Position numbers and translations under genes: made by a program
Shown: piece after piece, positions 16,309 to 23,631 of the stretch
How positions within the stretch are numbered: the first letter of the stretch is position 1
Layout of the letters: the number at the start of each line of letters is the position of its first letter
Notes under the pieces: generated by a model
What the model was told of the DNA's origin: nothing
Seen by the model: only the letters and a program-made list of their open reading frames with translations
The model's database searches: none
Virus record (IMG/VR): IMGVR_UViG_3300011114_000277
Location: 1 to 30,475 of that record
Length of the DNA stretch: 30,475 nucleotides
Source: a virus
Reading direction: 5' to 3' (one strand)

Positions 16309-16933
16309 TTTTAAACTCCGTCAATGACTTGTTATCGCCGAGTGTTCCTTTGATAAACGAATTAAATGCAAGACTTACTCGTACATCATCGGCTATTACA
16401 TCTTCTACATGATGCGTTAAGCTTGAAGGAAACATCACTATGCCACCCGTCTTAACATTGAACCACCACGAGTCAGAGTTGTATATGTCAAAGGTATCAC
16501 TAACTAATTGTAATTGTTTGTAACCTGCTCTATGAAAGGTAATCTTGTCTTTAGTGGAATCTGTAGATAGGTATAGCACACCTGATATAAAACTATTTGG
16601 ATGTTCGTGCTTATGATGGAATTCACCCTTCTTAGTCCAATTAAGCCATGACTGTGTAACAAAAGCTTCAGCAGGGAACTTAGGTTTGTATACTCGCTTA
16701 ACATATTCATTTAGCTGTTCAGTAACAAACTTATTCAAGTCTGCCATCTCAGGTTCATTAAGTATATAGTTGTTGTTAGATGTTACGTTACCTACATTAC
16801 GATTGGTAGATGTTGCATGGCTTTCTATGTATGCAAGTTCTTTTTTAGTAAAGTCTCTGCCAATGCTATTAAACATAACAGGGGTAGGAAATAGTAATTC
16901 AAAGTTTGGTTCATTCATAATTAGTTTGGACAT
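16301..16933 (-). CDS. 2-oxoglutarate/Fe(II) dioxygenase, TIGR02466-like
   Basis: 210 residues (a start at 16918 is also possible; neither has a clear SD). H107-x-H109-x-H111-P-N-S-F-I-S-G-V-L-Y-L matches the H-x-H-P-N-S-x-x-S-G-V-x-Y pattern of the TIGR02466 family of putative 2OG-Fe(II) oxygenases. The second half gives FPSSLTHHVE (H174/H175) and R185-V-S-L-A-F-N for iron and 2-oxoglutarate. The family is frequent in aquatic phages, but its substrate is not known to me. It overlaps both neighbours (8 and 23 bases), and the three dioxygenases probably are made together. Confidence 0.8.
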   Translation of the reverse strand: MSKLIMNEPNFELLFPTPVMFNSIGRDFTKKELAYIESHATSTNRNVGNVTSNNNYILNEPEMADLNKFVTEQLNEYVKRVYKPKFPAEAFVTQSWLNWTKKGEFHHKHEHPNSFISGVLYLSTDSTKDKITFHRAGYKQLQLVSDTFDIYNSDSWWFNVKTGGIVMFPSSLTHHVEDVIADDVRVSLAFNSFIKGTLGDNKSLTEFKNG

Positions 16934-17402
16934 CCTTTAATAAGTCATTGAAAGTTAATTGATCTTTATCTTTAGCAAATTCAACACTTAATAAATATCT
17001 TGTTGCTTCAAAGTTATATACTGTGTGAGGCGACTGAGTATTAAAAAGATAGTAAGTGTTAGGTTTATATTTTAACTCTTCTATTTTAAATACTAATTGA
17101 CTTGGGTCAACTCCGAACACACAAAAACTTCTAGTGTTAGGGGTCAATAACATATTAATACCTACACCACGTCTTGTATCTGTATGCCAATTGTAACAAG
17201 TGTAGGGGTCTAACTTTAATACACCTACTATAAAGTCATAACGTTGTGCTAACCAAACAAAAAACTTATCTTTTAAAACAAAATCTACAGGTAGTGGTTT
17301 AGCCTCAAAATTATAATAAGGCATCCATTCTGTAGGGGATATAGCAAAGTCAAACACTTCATTTTTAATAGTAGACTTAGTGCCTATTTCATAGTAGTTC
17401 AT
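16911..17402 (-). CDS. Dioxygenase-like protein (Asp/Asn hydroxylase-like fold)
   Basis: 163 residues. The pattern W-H73-T-D75-T-R-R-G-V-G-I-N-M, then F-N-T-Q-S-P-H126-T-V-Y, and R135-Y-L-L-S-V-E-F, gives the HxD...H...R set of a double-stranded beta-helix iron/2-oxoglutarate enzyme, closest in feel to aspartyl/asparaginyl hydroxylases. It begins as TAATG at the end of polA, so it is translationally coupled to the polymerase. Substrate unknown. The family call is weaker than for its two neighbours. Confidence 0.65.
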   Translation of the reverse strand: MNYYEIGTKSTIKNEVFDFAISPTEWMPYYNFEAKPLPVDFVLKDKFFVWLAQRYDFIVGVLKLDPYTCYNWHTDTRRGVGINMLLTPNTRSFCVFGVDPSQLVFKIEELKYKPNTYYLFNTQSPHTVYNFEATRYLLSVEFAKDKDQLTFNDLLKDVQTNYE

Positions 17403-19228
17403 TACTTAGCGTCCATATAGTTATCACCTACACCTACTTCGCAACCGAGTGGTAAGTCGCTACACCAATAAGGTGCAGTAGTCATACACTTCTCAACGTA
17501 AGCTTTACATTCATCTACTTCTTCATCTTTACATAGCATGACTAACTCATCATGCACAGCCATAACAACAGGATACCTTTTAGCTACTTGTATTAACTGT
17601 TCTGCTATTATATCACGCGCTAATGATTGTATGCAACGTTGAAAGGTTTTAGAGGGGTGAATATATTCGGGGATAATAGTTCGTCCCATAAGCTTGTCAT
17701 ATACCCATGACTCTCCTGTATCAGTCTTTAGTTTACGAAGATTAGGTAATCCTAACATCATACCATTAGGTTTCATCATACCTTCATGTGGAACGCTTTC
17801 TATGATGCCACCATTACCCATAGTATAGTGCTGACCCGCTCTAACAGATTCTAACATCGTGCCTGCATCTTGCCATGCCTCAACCAATTCGGGATTAGCC
17901 CGTCTGTAAGCATAGACAATATTTTTAACTTCGTGGAGGTCTTTATTAACACCACCTTGTTTTAATATAGAGTGCATCTTGTTAGCACCTACACCATAAA
18001 TACCCGATAAGTTAACTACCTTAAATATATAACGTAAGTCTTTTGTTACTTCTTTATAAGGTGTGCCTGTAATATCTGCAGCTGATTGAACATACAAATC
18101 TATTCCATCTTTAATCTGCTGTATCTTGCTGTGTGATTTAGCAAACCAATAGGCTAACCTTAACTCAATGTTACTTAAGTCAGAGGCTACTATCTTATAT
18201 CCTTTAGGCGCACATATAGCACGACGTAACTCAGATGATCGAGGTAAGTTCTGTAAGTTAATACCATCTACTCCACTCCATCTATGAGATACCACAGCAC
18301 CCGCATACTTTAACGGAACAGGTAGCTTACCCCTGTTGGCTATTTGAATAAAGTTTTCTGTACGCGTCTCTTCAATTGTCGACTTGTTACCGATACGAGC
18401 AGCAGCCAAAGCTTGAACGTATGGATTTTCATGCTCAAGTAAAGCTTTAAATTCTTCATCAGTCTTAGCAAATGCATAGGCTTCCTTTCCTGTTGTTTGA
18501 CTAATTTTCATGGGGGGAGTAACACCTTGTTCGATAAGTAACTCAGCGAACTTAGGATTACTCATAAGTAATTCTTTATCTACGGATACTGAAGCAAGTA
18601 GTTTTTCTTTAGCTTCTTTAACTTCGTGGAGATGGCGCAGCAGCAAACCTTTATTAAGTTCTAGCTTAGGTTCTGTATACATACGGATAGTTAAATCGAT
18701 AAGCTTCATCTCTGGTGCAGTGAACCTATCTTTTAATTCTGAAAACAATTCATAGGTAAGTTCTACGTCATTGATACAATACTCACCATACTTAGCTAAG
18801 TCATTATGTGTGAAGTCTAATCGTTTCTTACCTAAGGCATCAAGGACTTCTGTTCCCTTCTCACCCAACTGATAGAATTTTGATAGGTTAGCTAAAGATA
18901 CTGACTCAGTTAAACCATGTAGGATTTGAGCCATACTCATGGTATCAAATAAACCTAGTGGGTGTATATCAAATACCCATGAAAGAATAGCTGCATCAAA
19001 TCTCATGTTATGTCCTAACACAAAATGCTCATGCATATTATATGTATCTAGAAAGGCTTTGGTCTCAGCGTGTGTTCCTGTAAACCATTTAGTTACCCCC
19101 TTATCCTTAACAGCTACACCAATGACTTCAAACTTCTCATCACGTATATACTGTTCGGTAGTAAACTTTTTTAACCCATACTCTTTGTCATAGTATGTTT
19201 CAAAGTCAATCGTTATTAGTTTAGGCAT
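17402..19228 (-). CDS. Family A DNA polymerase with 3'-5' exonuclease (T7-like), Leu at the 762 position
   Basis: 608 residues. Proofreading domain: D8-F-E10 (Exo I), H73-N-M-R-F-D78 (Exo II), Y150-x3-D154 (Exo III). Polymerase: motif A A-S-D350-L-S-N-I-E-L-R, O-helix R399-x3-K403-V-V-N-L407-S-G-I-Y411-G, motif C H559-D-E561. There is no 5'-3' exonuclease domain, as in T7 and other phages. Aligning the O-helix with E. coli Pol I (K758...F762...Y766) puts Leu407 at the 762 site, where T7 has Tyr and E. coli Phe. AAGGA precedes the ATG by 5 bases. It is the phage replicase, working with the primase-helicase at 7954. Confidence 0.95.
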   Translation of the reverse strand: MPKLITIDFETYYDKEYGLKKFTTEQYIRDEKFEVIGVAVKDKGVTKWFTGTHAETKAFLDTYNMHEHFVLGHNMRFDAAILSWVFDIHPLGLFDTMSMAQILHGLTESVSLANLSKFYQLGEKGTEVLDALGKKRLDFTHNDLAKYGEYCINDVELTYELFSELKDRFTAPEMKLIDLTIRMYTEPKLELNKGLLLRHLHEVKEAKEKLLASVSVDKELLMSNPKFAELLIEQGVTPPMKISQTTGKEAYAFAKTDEEFKALLEHENPYVQALAAARIGNKSTIEETRTENFIQIANRGKLPVPLKYAGAVVSHRWSGVDGINLQNLPRSSELRRAICAPKGYKIVASDLSNIELRLAYWFAKSHSKIQQIKDGIDLYVQSAADITGTPYKEVTKDLRYIFKVVNLSGIYGVGANKMHSILKQGGVNKDLHEVKNIVYAYRRANPELVEAWQDAGTMLESVRAGQHYTMGNGGIIESVPHEGMMKPNGMMLGLPNLRKLKTDTGESWVYDKLMGRTIIPEYIHPSKTFQRCIQSLARDIIAEQLIQVAKRYPVVMAVHDELVMLCKDEEVDECKAYVEKCMTTAPYWCSDLPLGCEVGVGDNYMDAK

Positions 19229-19478
19229 CTGTATCCTTATTCATTGTATGAATATGCTTTTCTTTTGGTATAGTAAATGTTTCAAGCGGTATGTCTTTTC
19301 TTTTATAAGCATTATCACGACCTAATTTATATCCCACTTTCCATGCTTCCCACATCTTTTCATCGTCATATTTTAAAGCACATAATGAAGGGCTTTGTAA
19401 AAAGAATCTCTCATACCAAAATGTAAACTCGTCGGAAGGTTTCTCTTCGTGTAACTTTGTGGTGACTTCTTCATTCAT
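19221..19478 (-). CDS. Hypothetical small protein
   Basis: 85 residues from the ATG at 19478; a TTG 15 bases upstream opens a longer frame, but GGGG lies 9 bases before the ATG and it overlaps the preceding stop as ATGA. A central FTFWYERFFLQSP and W-E-A-W-K-V-G-Y-K-L-G-R segment suggests a small helical domain; the tail is Lys/Thr-rich. It overlaps polA by 8 bases. No family recognised. Confidence 0.65.
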   Translation of the reverse strand: MNEEVTTKLHEEKPSDEFTFWYERFFLQSPSLCALKYDDEKMWEAWKVGYKLGRDNAYKRKDIPLETFTIPKEKHIHTMNKDTDA

Positions 19479-19678
19479 TTTAAAATACCCCAACAGATTT
19501 GTAGCTTATTCCAAAACGTTAGTTTCTTTGAGTGTTCTACCATGTAATCTGCTAATGCTTTCTGAACACCTGCTTGCAATATAACTTCTCTGCCTGCTTG
19601 GTTCATATCAAGCGTTAACTTACATTCACCTGCTTTGGTATCTTTAATGCTTACTACTTTTATATATGGTTTAGCCAT
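19475..19678 (-). CDS. Hypothetical small protein
   Basis: 67 residues. Two ATGs stand side by side (19681, 19678); GGGGG lies 3 and 6 bases away, so the second is slightly favoured. Composition is balanced, with a beta-like K-V-V-S-I-K, an M-N-Q-A-G-R-E-V-I-L helix and a basic C-terminus (KKLTFWNKLQICWGILK). Start and stop overlap neighbours as ATGA. Unknown function, with replication-region context. Confidence 0.6.
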   Translation of the reverse strand: MAKPYIKVVSIKDTKAGECKLTLDMNQAGREVILQAGVQKALADYMVEHSKKLTFWNKLQICWGILK

Positions 19679-19872
19679 CATTTCCCCCTAACACGAGCCT
19701 TGACAGCATGCTCATAGATGGCAGCGATGTCAATAATTTCTTCTGACTTTAATCCTTTAGGTCTAATTTTGATAACACCATGATGTATGGTTACGATGAG
19801 GTTGCGTTCGCCACGATCAAACGTCGTAGCAGATGTTTCCCTAGTAGTAGGTTTAATTGATCTTGTAGCCAT
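19678..19872 (-). CDS. Hypothetical small basic protein
   Basis: 64 residues with a good SD (AAGGAGAG before ATG). It has the pattern R-E-T-S-A-T-T-F-D-R-G-E-R-N-L-I-V-T-I-H-H-G, then I-R-P-K-G-L-K, and a C-terminal helix. Similar small proteins with an LIV-V strand and RPKG turn occur in other phages, without known role. Ends as ATGA with the next gene. Confidence 0.6.
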   Translation of the reverse strand: MATRSIKPTTRETSATTFDRGERNLIVTIHHGVIKIRPKGLKSEEIIDIAAIYEHAVKARVRGK

Positions 19873-19884
19873 TACTCTCTCCTT

Positions 19885-20082
19885 TTATTTGCGTCTATTG
19901 ACGTTATAGTCCCAATCGTCAGCGCAATCTTTATCGCACCAACGTCTTGAGTCATTAAGTTTCGTGCCACAATTTAAGCAGTGACCTGTCCCTTTTAAAT
20001 ACTTAATACCGTCCATCTCCTTACGGCGAATGACGTCTTCTAATTCTAATCTATCTTGTGTTTTATCTGCATCATCTGACAT
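19885..20082 (-). CDS. Small zinc-finger protein
   Basis: 65 residues. The C-terminal half, G-H-C-L-N-C-G-T-K-L, then R-W-C-D-K-D-C-A-D-D-W, is a C-x2-C...C-x3-C treble-clef-type zinc site. The N-terminal half is a charged helix. The small size and Cys spacing resemble phage DksA/TraR-like or nucleic-acid-binding zinc proteins, but I cannot choose. There is no obvious SD; it overlaps the short membrane gene at 20072 by 11 bases, so translation may be coupled. Confidence 0.7.
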   Translation of the reverse strand: MSDDADKTQDRLELEDVIRRKEMDGIKYLKGTGHCLNCGTKLNDSRRWCDKDCADDWDYNVNRRK

Positions 20083-20221
20083 GTTTAATTTTCTGTACTA
20101 CCAATCTAATTATAAATAGGTCAATTACTAAAGAAAAAACATAAGGTGTGTCTTCCTCTAGAAACTTAAGTTCTAAGCCTACCATAACTCCAGATATCAA
20201 TGCAAGATGAAAAAACCACAT
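20072..20221 (-). CDS. Small membrane protein (49 residues)
   Basis: Read in the gap between the genes at 20224 and 19885. An ATG at 20221 opens a frame of 49 residues ending at 20072. Two hydrophobic segments, about residues 2-18 (W-F-F-H-L-A-L-I-S-G-V-M-V-G) and 27-44 (Y-V-F-S-L-V-I-D-L-F-I-I-R-L-V-V), are separated by an acidic L-E-E-D-T loop: a two-helix membrane protein. The preceding stop (TAA) is 2 bases away, as TAATAATG. No SD is visible. Function unknown. Confidence 0.6.
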   Translation of the reverse strand: MWFFHLALISGVMVGLELKFLEEDTPYVFSLVIDLFIIRLVVQKIKHVR

Positions 20222-20223
20222 TA

Positions 20224-20550
20224 TTATTTATTTTCTAGTCTGTCTGAGACTAATTTGGCATAGCCTGCAATATCAATCCAATGGTCAGCGTGATTTGGAT
20301 TACCATAAATAATTCTACTTAACTTAGATATAATCATATGGATAGATTCTTTTTGGTCTGCTGCCATACTTTTCCAAACATATAATCCAGAAATATCTTC
20401 CATGATTTCTTGAATAAATATAGCTTTCATTTCATAATCACCATGTGTTGTTTCACGTTCTTTTATTATATCACTTATTGATGGTATAGCGCCTGCGCCT
20501 TGTGTTGGTGTATCCATAGATAGCATCATTCTATGTTTTGGTTTTGTCAT
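20224..20550 (-). CDS. DUF6378-like phage protein
   Basis: 108 residues from the ATG at 20550, picked because AAGGAGCAAAC precedes it; the frame upstream has no SD. The pattern R-E-T-T-H-G-D-Y-E, a helix around W-K-S-M, then K-E-S-I-H-M-I-I-S-K-L-S-R-I-I-Y-G-N and D-H-W-I-D-I-A-G-Y-A-K-L matches the DUF6378 family of phage proteins (T-H-G-D-F start and D-x-W-x-D-I-A-G-Y end). These proteins are helical and unassigned. Found among replication genes. Confidence 0.75.
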   Translation of the reverse strand: MTKPKHRMMLSMDTPTQGAGAIPSISDIIKERETTHGDYEMKAIFIQEIMEDISGLYVWKSMAADQKESIHMIISKLSRIIYGNPNHADHWIDIAGYAKLVSDRLENK

Positions 20551-20591
20551 GTTTGCTCCTTTGTATTTGTTTAATATTGTTCTTAATCTTG

Positions 20592-20900
20592 TCATTTCCA
20601 TTTTCCCATTTCATCTAAAAAGTTTTGAAAGGCTACTAAATTATTTTCATTAACTACCATAGCTATGCCTTCATTATCTTGTATGTGTTGCAGGTTTTTT
20701 TCTTGTAATACGCTAGGTTTATTTGTGCCTGCTTTACATTCAATTCCCATGAATGCGCCTTTATAACATGCCACAATATCTGGTACTCCAATACTCATAT
20801 AACCACTTGCTACGGGATAGAAGTGATATGCACCCCTATCCTTTAGCATCTTAACAACTTGTTGCTTGACCCATTTTTCTAATACTTTTTTTTCTTTCAT
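20592..20900 (-). CDS. VRR-NUC domain nuclease
   Basis: 102 residues, the usual size for a phage VRR-NUC protein. G-V-P-D41-I-V-A, then G-I-E54-C-K56 and a helix with Q66 give the PD-(D/E)XK core. Preceded by a basic helix (V-L-E-K-W-V-K-Q-Q-V-V-K). It may resolve DNA junctions or process ends, as FAN1-type VRR-NUC domains do. Start overlaps the preceding stop as ATGA. The downstream gene begins 42 bases after its end. Confidence 0.9.
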   Translation of the reverse strand: MKEKKVLEKWVKQQVVKMLKDRGAYHFYPVASGYMSIGVPDIVACYKGAFMGIECKAGTNKPSVLQEKNLQHIQDNEGIAMVVNENNLVAFQNFLDEMGKWK

Positions 20901-21205
20901 TTAGGCATTTCCATAAAACGTTTCATAGCATTGGCTTTCTTGTAATTAAACTCTGTAGTCTTCTGATTTATCAATCTTAAATCTGTCTTCTTTGTAAACG
21001 CTACATTAATGTTATGCATCGCTTGTCTATAACCTAGATATATTTTATCTGATTCATCTTCGGGAATAATATAGAATTGTCCATCACGAATACCTACATC
21101 TTCTACATACTTACCTACATCTACTAAATCAAGAATAGCCATTTTTTCTTTAGTTTCTTTTGATACTATAGATGACGTTGCATCTATGGCATGGAATATT
21201 TTCAT
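20897..21205 (-). CDS. Hypothetical protein
   Basis: 102 residues with a good SD (GGAGAACAT-ATG). It reads as a folded alpha/beta protein (M-K-I-F-H-A-I-D-A-T, then YIIPEDESDKIYLGYRQA) with a basic C-terminal helix. It starts as ATGA in the DUF3150-like gene and ends as ATGA in the VRR-NUC gene, so it is made with both. No family recognised. Confidence 0.7.
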   Translation of the reverse strand: MKIFHAIDATSSIVSKETKEKMAILDLVDVGKYVEDVGIRDGQFYIIPEDESDKIYLGYRQAMHNINVAFTKKTDLRLINQKTTEFNYKKANAMKRFMEMPK

Positions 21206-22044
21206 ATGTTCTCCATAATTTGATTAACACGTGCAAGTATCTCGTCACGTGCGCCCTTACTCTGACGTAAATCATCAGCTGATACACCTACTAAAGTTCT
21301 TTCTAAAGCTTTACGTGCTTCTTCTAGTTTCGGGTCGTTTGTTACATTAAGCCTTGTTAATAGATTTGTCAACTCTAATGCATTATCTACTAAACTATTT
21401 CTAAATATTTTCTTATCATCACCACTTAACCTATCAATCATATGCTCTAAGGTTGTATGTAGCCTTGACCATGCATCAGACATTGCAGCTTCAACACGTC
21501 CTTCATAAGCCTGTTGATATTCTTTTTGCAATTGCTCTTTCATCTGCTCACCAATGTCAATACGGAAGTCATTTACTTCTGGCACAGGCATAATAGTATA
21601 ACGTAAGTCAAACTTAGATGCAATCTTATGCGCTTCGGGATATTCCCCTCGGTCGAACAGTTTGCCGAGTTTAAAAGCCATGACCGTAATGATGTTCGGA
21701 TACTCTGTAATGAACTTATTCACACGTTCTTTAAACTCAGTTTCATATTCGCTAAGTCTTTGTTTATAATCAAAGAAGTTACTCATAGGTAATAACCTTG
21801 TGCCTGTGTCTGACCATGGCAACGTCTGTCTTCCATGCCAATCACGGATTTCTCCAGAGAGTTTCGTGATAGCTTCGAGTTGGTCTGACCCTGCAAGGAT
21901 ATGTTTATTATAGTTACCTGCCTTGATGGTTGTGTTCTTATTAATGTCTATCTCTTTCGAGACTTGCTTATCTAATTTTCTAGCAGTCCATACTGATATA
22001 TTTAAATCAATTAAGACTGCACTACTCGCTATGCTGATACCCAT
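21202..22044 (-). CDS. DUF3150-like protein, partner of the MoxR/VWA pair
   Basis: 280 residues; SD GGGAGAAACAGC-ATG. Residues 9-70 (A-V-L-I-D-L-N-I-S-V-W-T-A-R-K-L, then K-A-G-N-Y-N-K-H-I-L-A-G) resemble the start of DUF3150 proteins, which in bacteria and integrative elements are encoded beside CobS-like ATPases and CobT-like VWA proteins. The rest is mostly helical (YETEFKERVNKFITEYPNI, REALR-type helices). The MoxR gene (25066) and VWA gene (23631) are within 4 kb, so I infer one complex. It overlaps the preceding gene by 16 bases. Confidence 0.65.
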   Translation of the reverse strand: MGISIASSAVLIDLNISVWTARKLDKQVSKEIDINKNTTIKAGNYNKHILAGSDQLEAITKLSGEIRDWHGRQTLPWSDTGTRLLPMSNFFDYKQRLSEYETEFKERVNKFITEYPNIITVMAFKLGKLFDRGEYPEAHKIASKFDLRYTIMPVPEVNDFRIDIGEQMKEQLQKEYQQAYEGRVEAAMSDAWSRLHTTLEHMIDRLSGDDKKIFRNSLVDNALELTNLLTRLNVTNDPKLEEARKALERTLVGVSADDLRQSKGARDEILARVNQIMENI

Positions 22045-22652
22045 GCTGTTTCTCCCTCATCATTAGTTATTGAATTTAAATCATTTGCTACTATACTTTC
22101 CCATACTGCTTCATCACTTGTCAGTGAATCATACTCGTCACTCAACTTGCTATACATCATACTACAAAGACTATCCACATCTTCATCTAAGTCAGACTCT
22201 AATCTTTCTATTTCTTTGTCTAACTCTGCATCCCATATATCTTTCAATGGATGGTCTTCACCATGTATCTGCCCAAAGCTTTCAGCTTCCATTTCTATTT
22301 CACTCCTATGGTTGTTACGCCATTGAGTTTCCCACGAACATTTCACATACCCACCATCGTCAATGAGTTTGTATAACATAGGATATTTTTTTTCTGCTAC
22401 ATATTTTTTAAAGTCTTGGTTTCTAATAGAGCCACCAAACGCAAAGCCATCACCTTGCGACCAAAAGCCAGACCAAGTCATATCACGTGAACGAACACTA
22501 TTATTTTTACCACTCCACGTGATTCCACGTTCAGCTAGATGTTCTTCAAACCAATCGTAGATATGTTCAGCCCATTCATCGTAGTCAACATTCATGGTGC
22601 GATGTTCCTCTATGAGTTCTTGTTTCATCTGTTCTGCACTAGGTTGATTCAT
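22029..22652 (-). CDS. Phage protein with FWSQGDG motif
   Basis: 207 residues. R-D-M-T-W-S-G-F-W-S-Q-G-D-G-F-A-F-G-G-S matches the S-G-F-W-S-Q-G-D-G signature found in many uncharacterised phage and plasmid proteins. It is preceded by a helical E-W-A-E-H-I-Y-D-W-F-E-E-H segment and followed by a very acidic coil (ERLESDLDEDVDSL). The acidic, DNA-mimic-like composition could suit an inhibitor of a host nucleic-acid enzyme, but no activity is established. AAGGGG lies just upstream of the ATG. Confidence 0.7.
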   Translation of the reverse strand: MNQPSAEQMKQELIEEHRTMNVDYDEWAEHIYDWFEEHLAERGITWSGKNNSVRSRDMTWSGFWSQGDGFAFGGSIRNQDFKKYVAEKKYPMLYKLIDDGGYVKCSWETQWRNNHRSEIEMEAESFGQIHGEDHPLKDIWDAELDKEIERLESDLDEDVDSLCSMMYSKLSDEYDSLTSDEAVWESIVANDLNSITNDEGETAWVSA

Positions 22653-22654
22653 GA

Positions 22655-23185
22655 TTACCCCTTAAATTCCATATCAAAGTATTGAAGCTTGCGAGTTAAT
22701 ACATTTTCTAAATAGTCATTAGCCTCTGTAGATAACTCATGCTTGTATGTTGCCATTGAACTTATTTGTTTCTTAACTGACTCATCTATTAAATCACCAT
22801 ACATATAAATTTGTCCTATGGTATGTTTACCTTCAATAGCTTCCTTTGTATGTTTAAGTCTATCAGCATACCACCACCCATTATTAGATTCGGGTGTTAG
22901 TAGTGCTACTGTAATAGCCCTATGCATAGCTTCAAAGATAGGGTGTTCATGGGGTATGTGATGCCATGAAATCCAATCCTCTCTTGTTTTAAAGTATGGC
23001 ACTTTCAAATAACTAATCAGACCTTGTGCTACATGAGACGTAGCTGAATTAGTAGAAGGCACGTTTAGATTTTTAACATACTTAGCAATATTCTTTAACT
23101 GTCTATCGCTAAACTTACTCATGTCAATAGCTACCTTAACTCCTCTTGATACATTTAGTAAACTTTGTGGGACGTTGATACTCAT
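22655..23185 (-). CDS. Hypothetical protein downstream of hairpin repeat A
   Basis: 176 residues; SD GAGGAG, 8 bases before ATG. Mostly helical, with an aromatic W-I-S-W-H-H-I-P-H-E-H-P-I-F-E-A-M-H-R stretch of His and acidic residues (73-91) that could bind metal. Its SD is directly preceded by the 30-base dyad at 23207, which lies inside the end of the upstream gene. No family recognised. Confidence 0.7.
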   Translation of the reverse strand: MSINVPQSLLNVSRGVKVAIDMSKFSDRQLKNIAKYVKNLNVPSTNSATSHVAQGLISYLKVPYFKTREDWISWHHIPHEHPIFEAMHRAITVALLTPESNNGWWYADRLKHTKEAIEGKHTIGQIYMYGDLIDESVKKQISSMATYKHELSTEANDYLENVLTRKLQYFDMEFKG

Positions 23186-23631
23186 TTTTGTTTCTCCTCA
23201 TGTTGTGAACTTTCTCCCTGTGTAGGGATTTTGTTCGTTCTTGGTAATTGATTAACTATCTCACTAATGGTGTGAGCTTCTATTGGTATTTCACTTGCCA
23301 TAGGTTCATTGTCTTGGTCGCCTTGATATTCTATTACTTCGACATCATCATACTCTTCACCAATACGAACAAACTTAGCAGCTATACCTTCCATTGTTTC
23401 TTCTTCAATAGAGGTAAGCATATCCATATGCCATTTAACATCGTCAAATGATTCATACCATTTAACATGGTTAGCTTCATATATTATGAACAAGTTATCT
23501 GTATCTACTTCTTCACATTCTTCTAAAGCTTTTATAAAACATGGGTGTAGTTTGTTTAATGCTACAAACTTACGCTTAGTATCTAAGTCTTTAAACTCTA
23601 TGGCATAAGTAACATCACTTCGATAACCCAT
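23182..23631 (-). CDS. GYRSD-type phage protein
   Basis: 149 residues, starting TAATG after the VWA gene. M-G-Y-R-S-D-V-T-Y-A-I, a V-K-W-Y-E-S-F motif and F-V-R-I-G-E-E-Y-D-D-V-E match a family of unassigned phage proteins with a small alpha/beta domain. The last 20 residues are coded by the hairpin repeat A and its flank (around P-R-T-N-K-I-P-T-Q-G-E-S-S), which may therefore be a recent extension. It ends as ATGA with the gene at 22655. Confidence 0.75.
   Translation of the reverse strand: MGYRSDVTYAIEFKDLDTKRKFVALNKLHPCFIKALEECEEVDTDNLFIIYEANHVKWYESFDDVKWHMDMLTSIEEETMEGIAAKFVRIGEEYDDVEVIEYQGDQDNEPMASEIPIEAHTISEIVNQLPRTNKIPTQGESSQHEEKQK
23207..23236 (-). repeat. 30-bp dyad repeat, copy A
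   Basis: On the - strand: GAAC-AAAA-TCCCT-ACAC-AGGGA-GAAA-GTTC. Two stems (4 and 5 bp) separated by 4-base internal loops. It lies inside the end of the 23182 gene and ends about 8 bases before the GAGGAG of the 22655 gene, with which it shares a CAACATGAGGAG flank. See copies at 26132, 26986 and 30033. RNA hairpin or protein operator. Confidence 0.85.
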
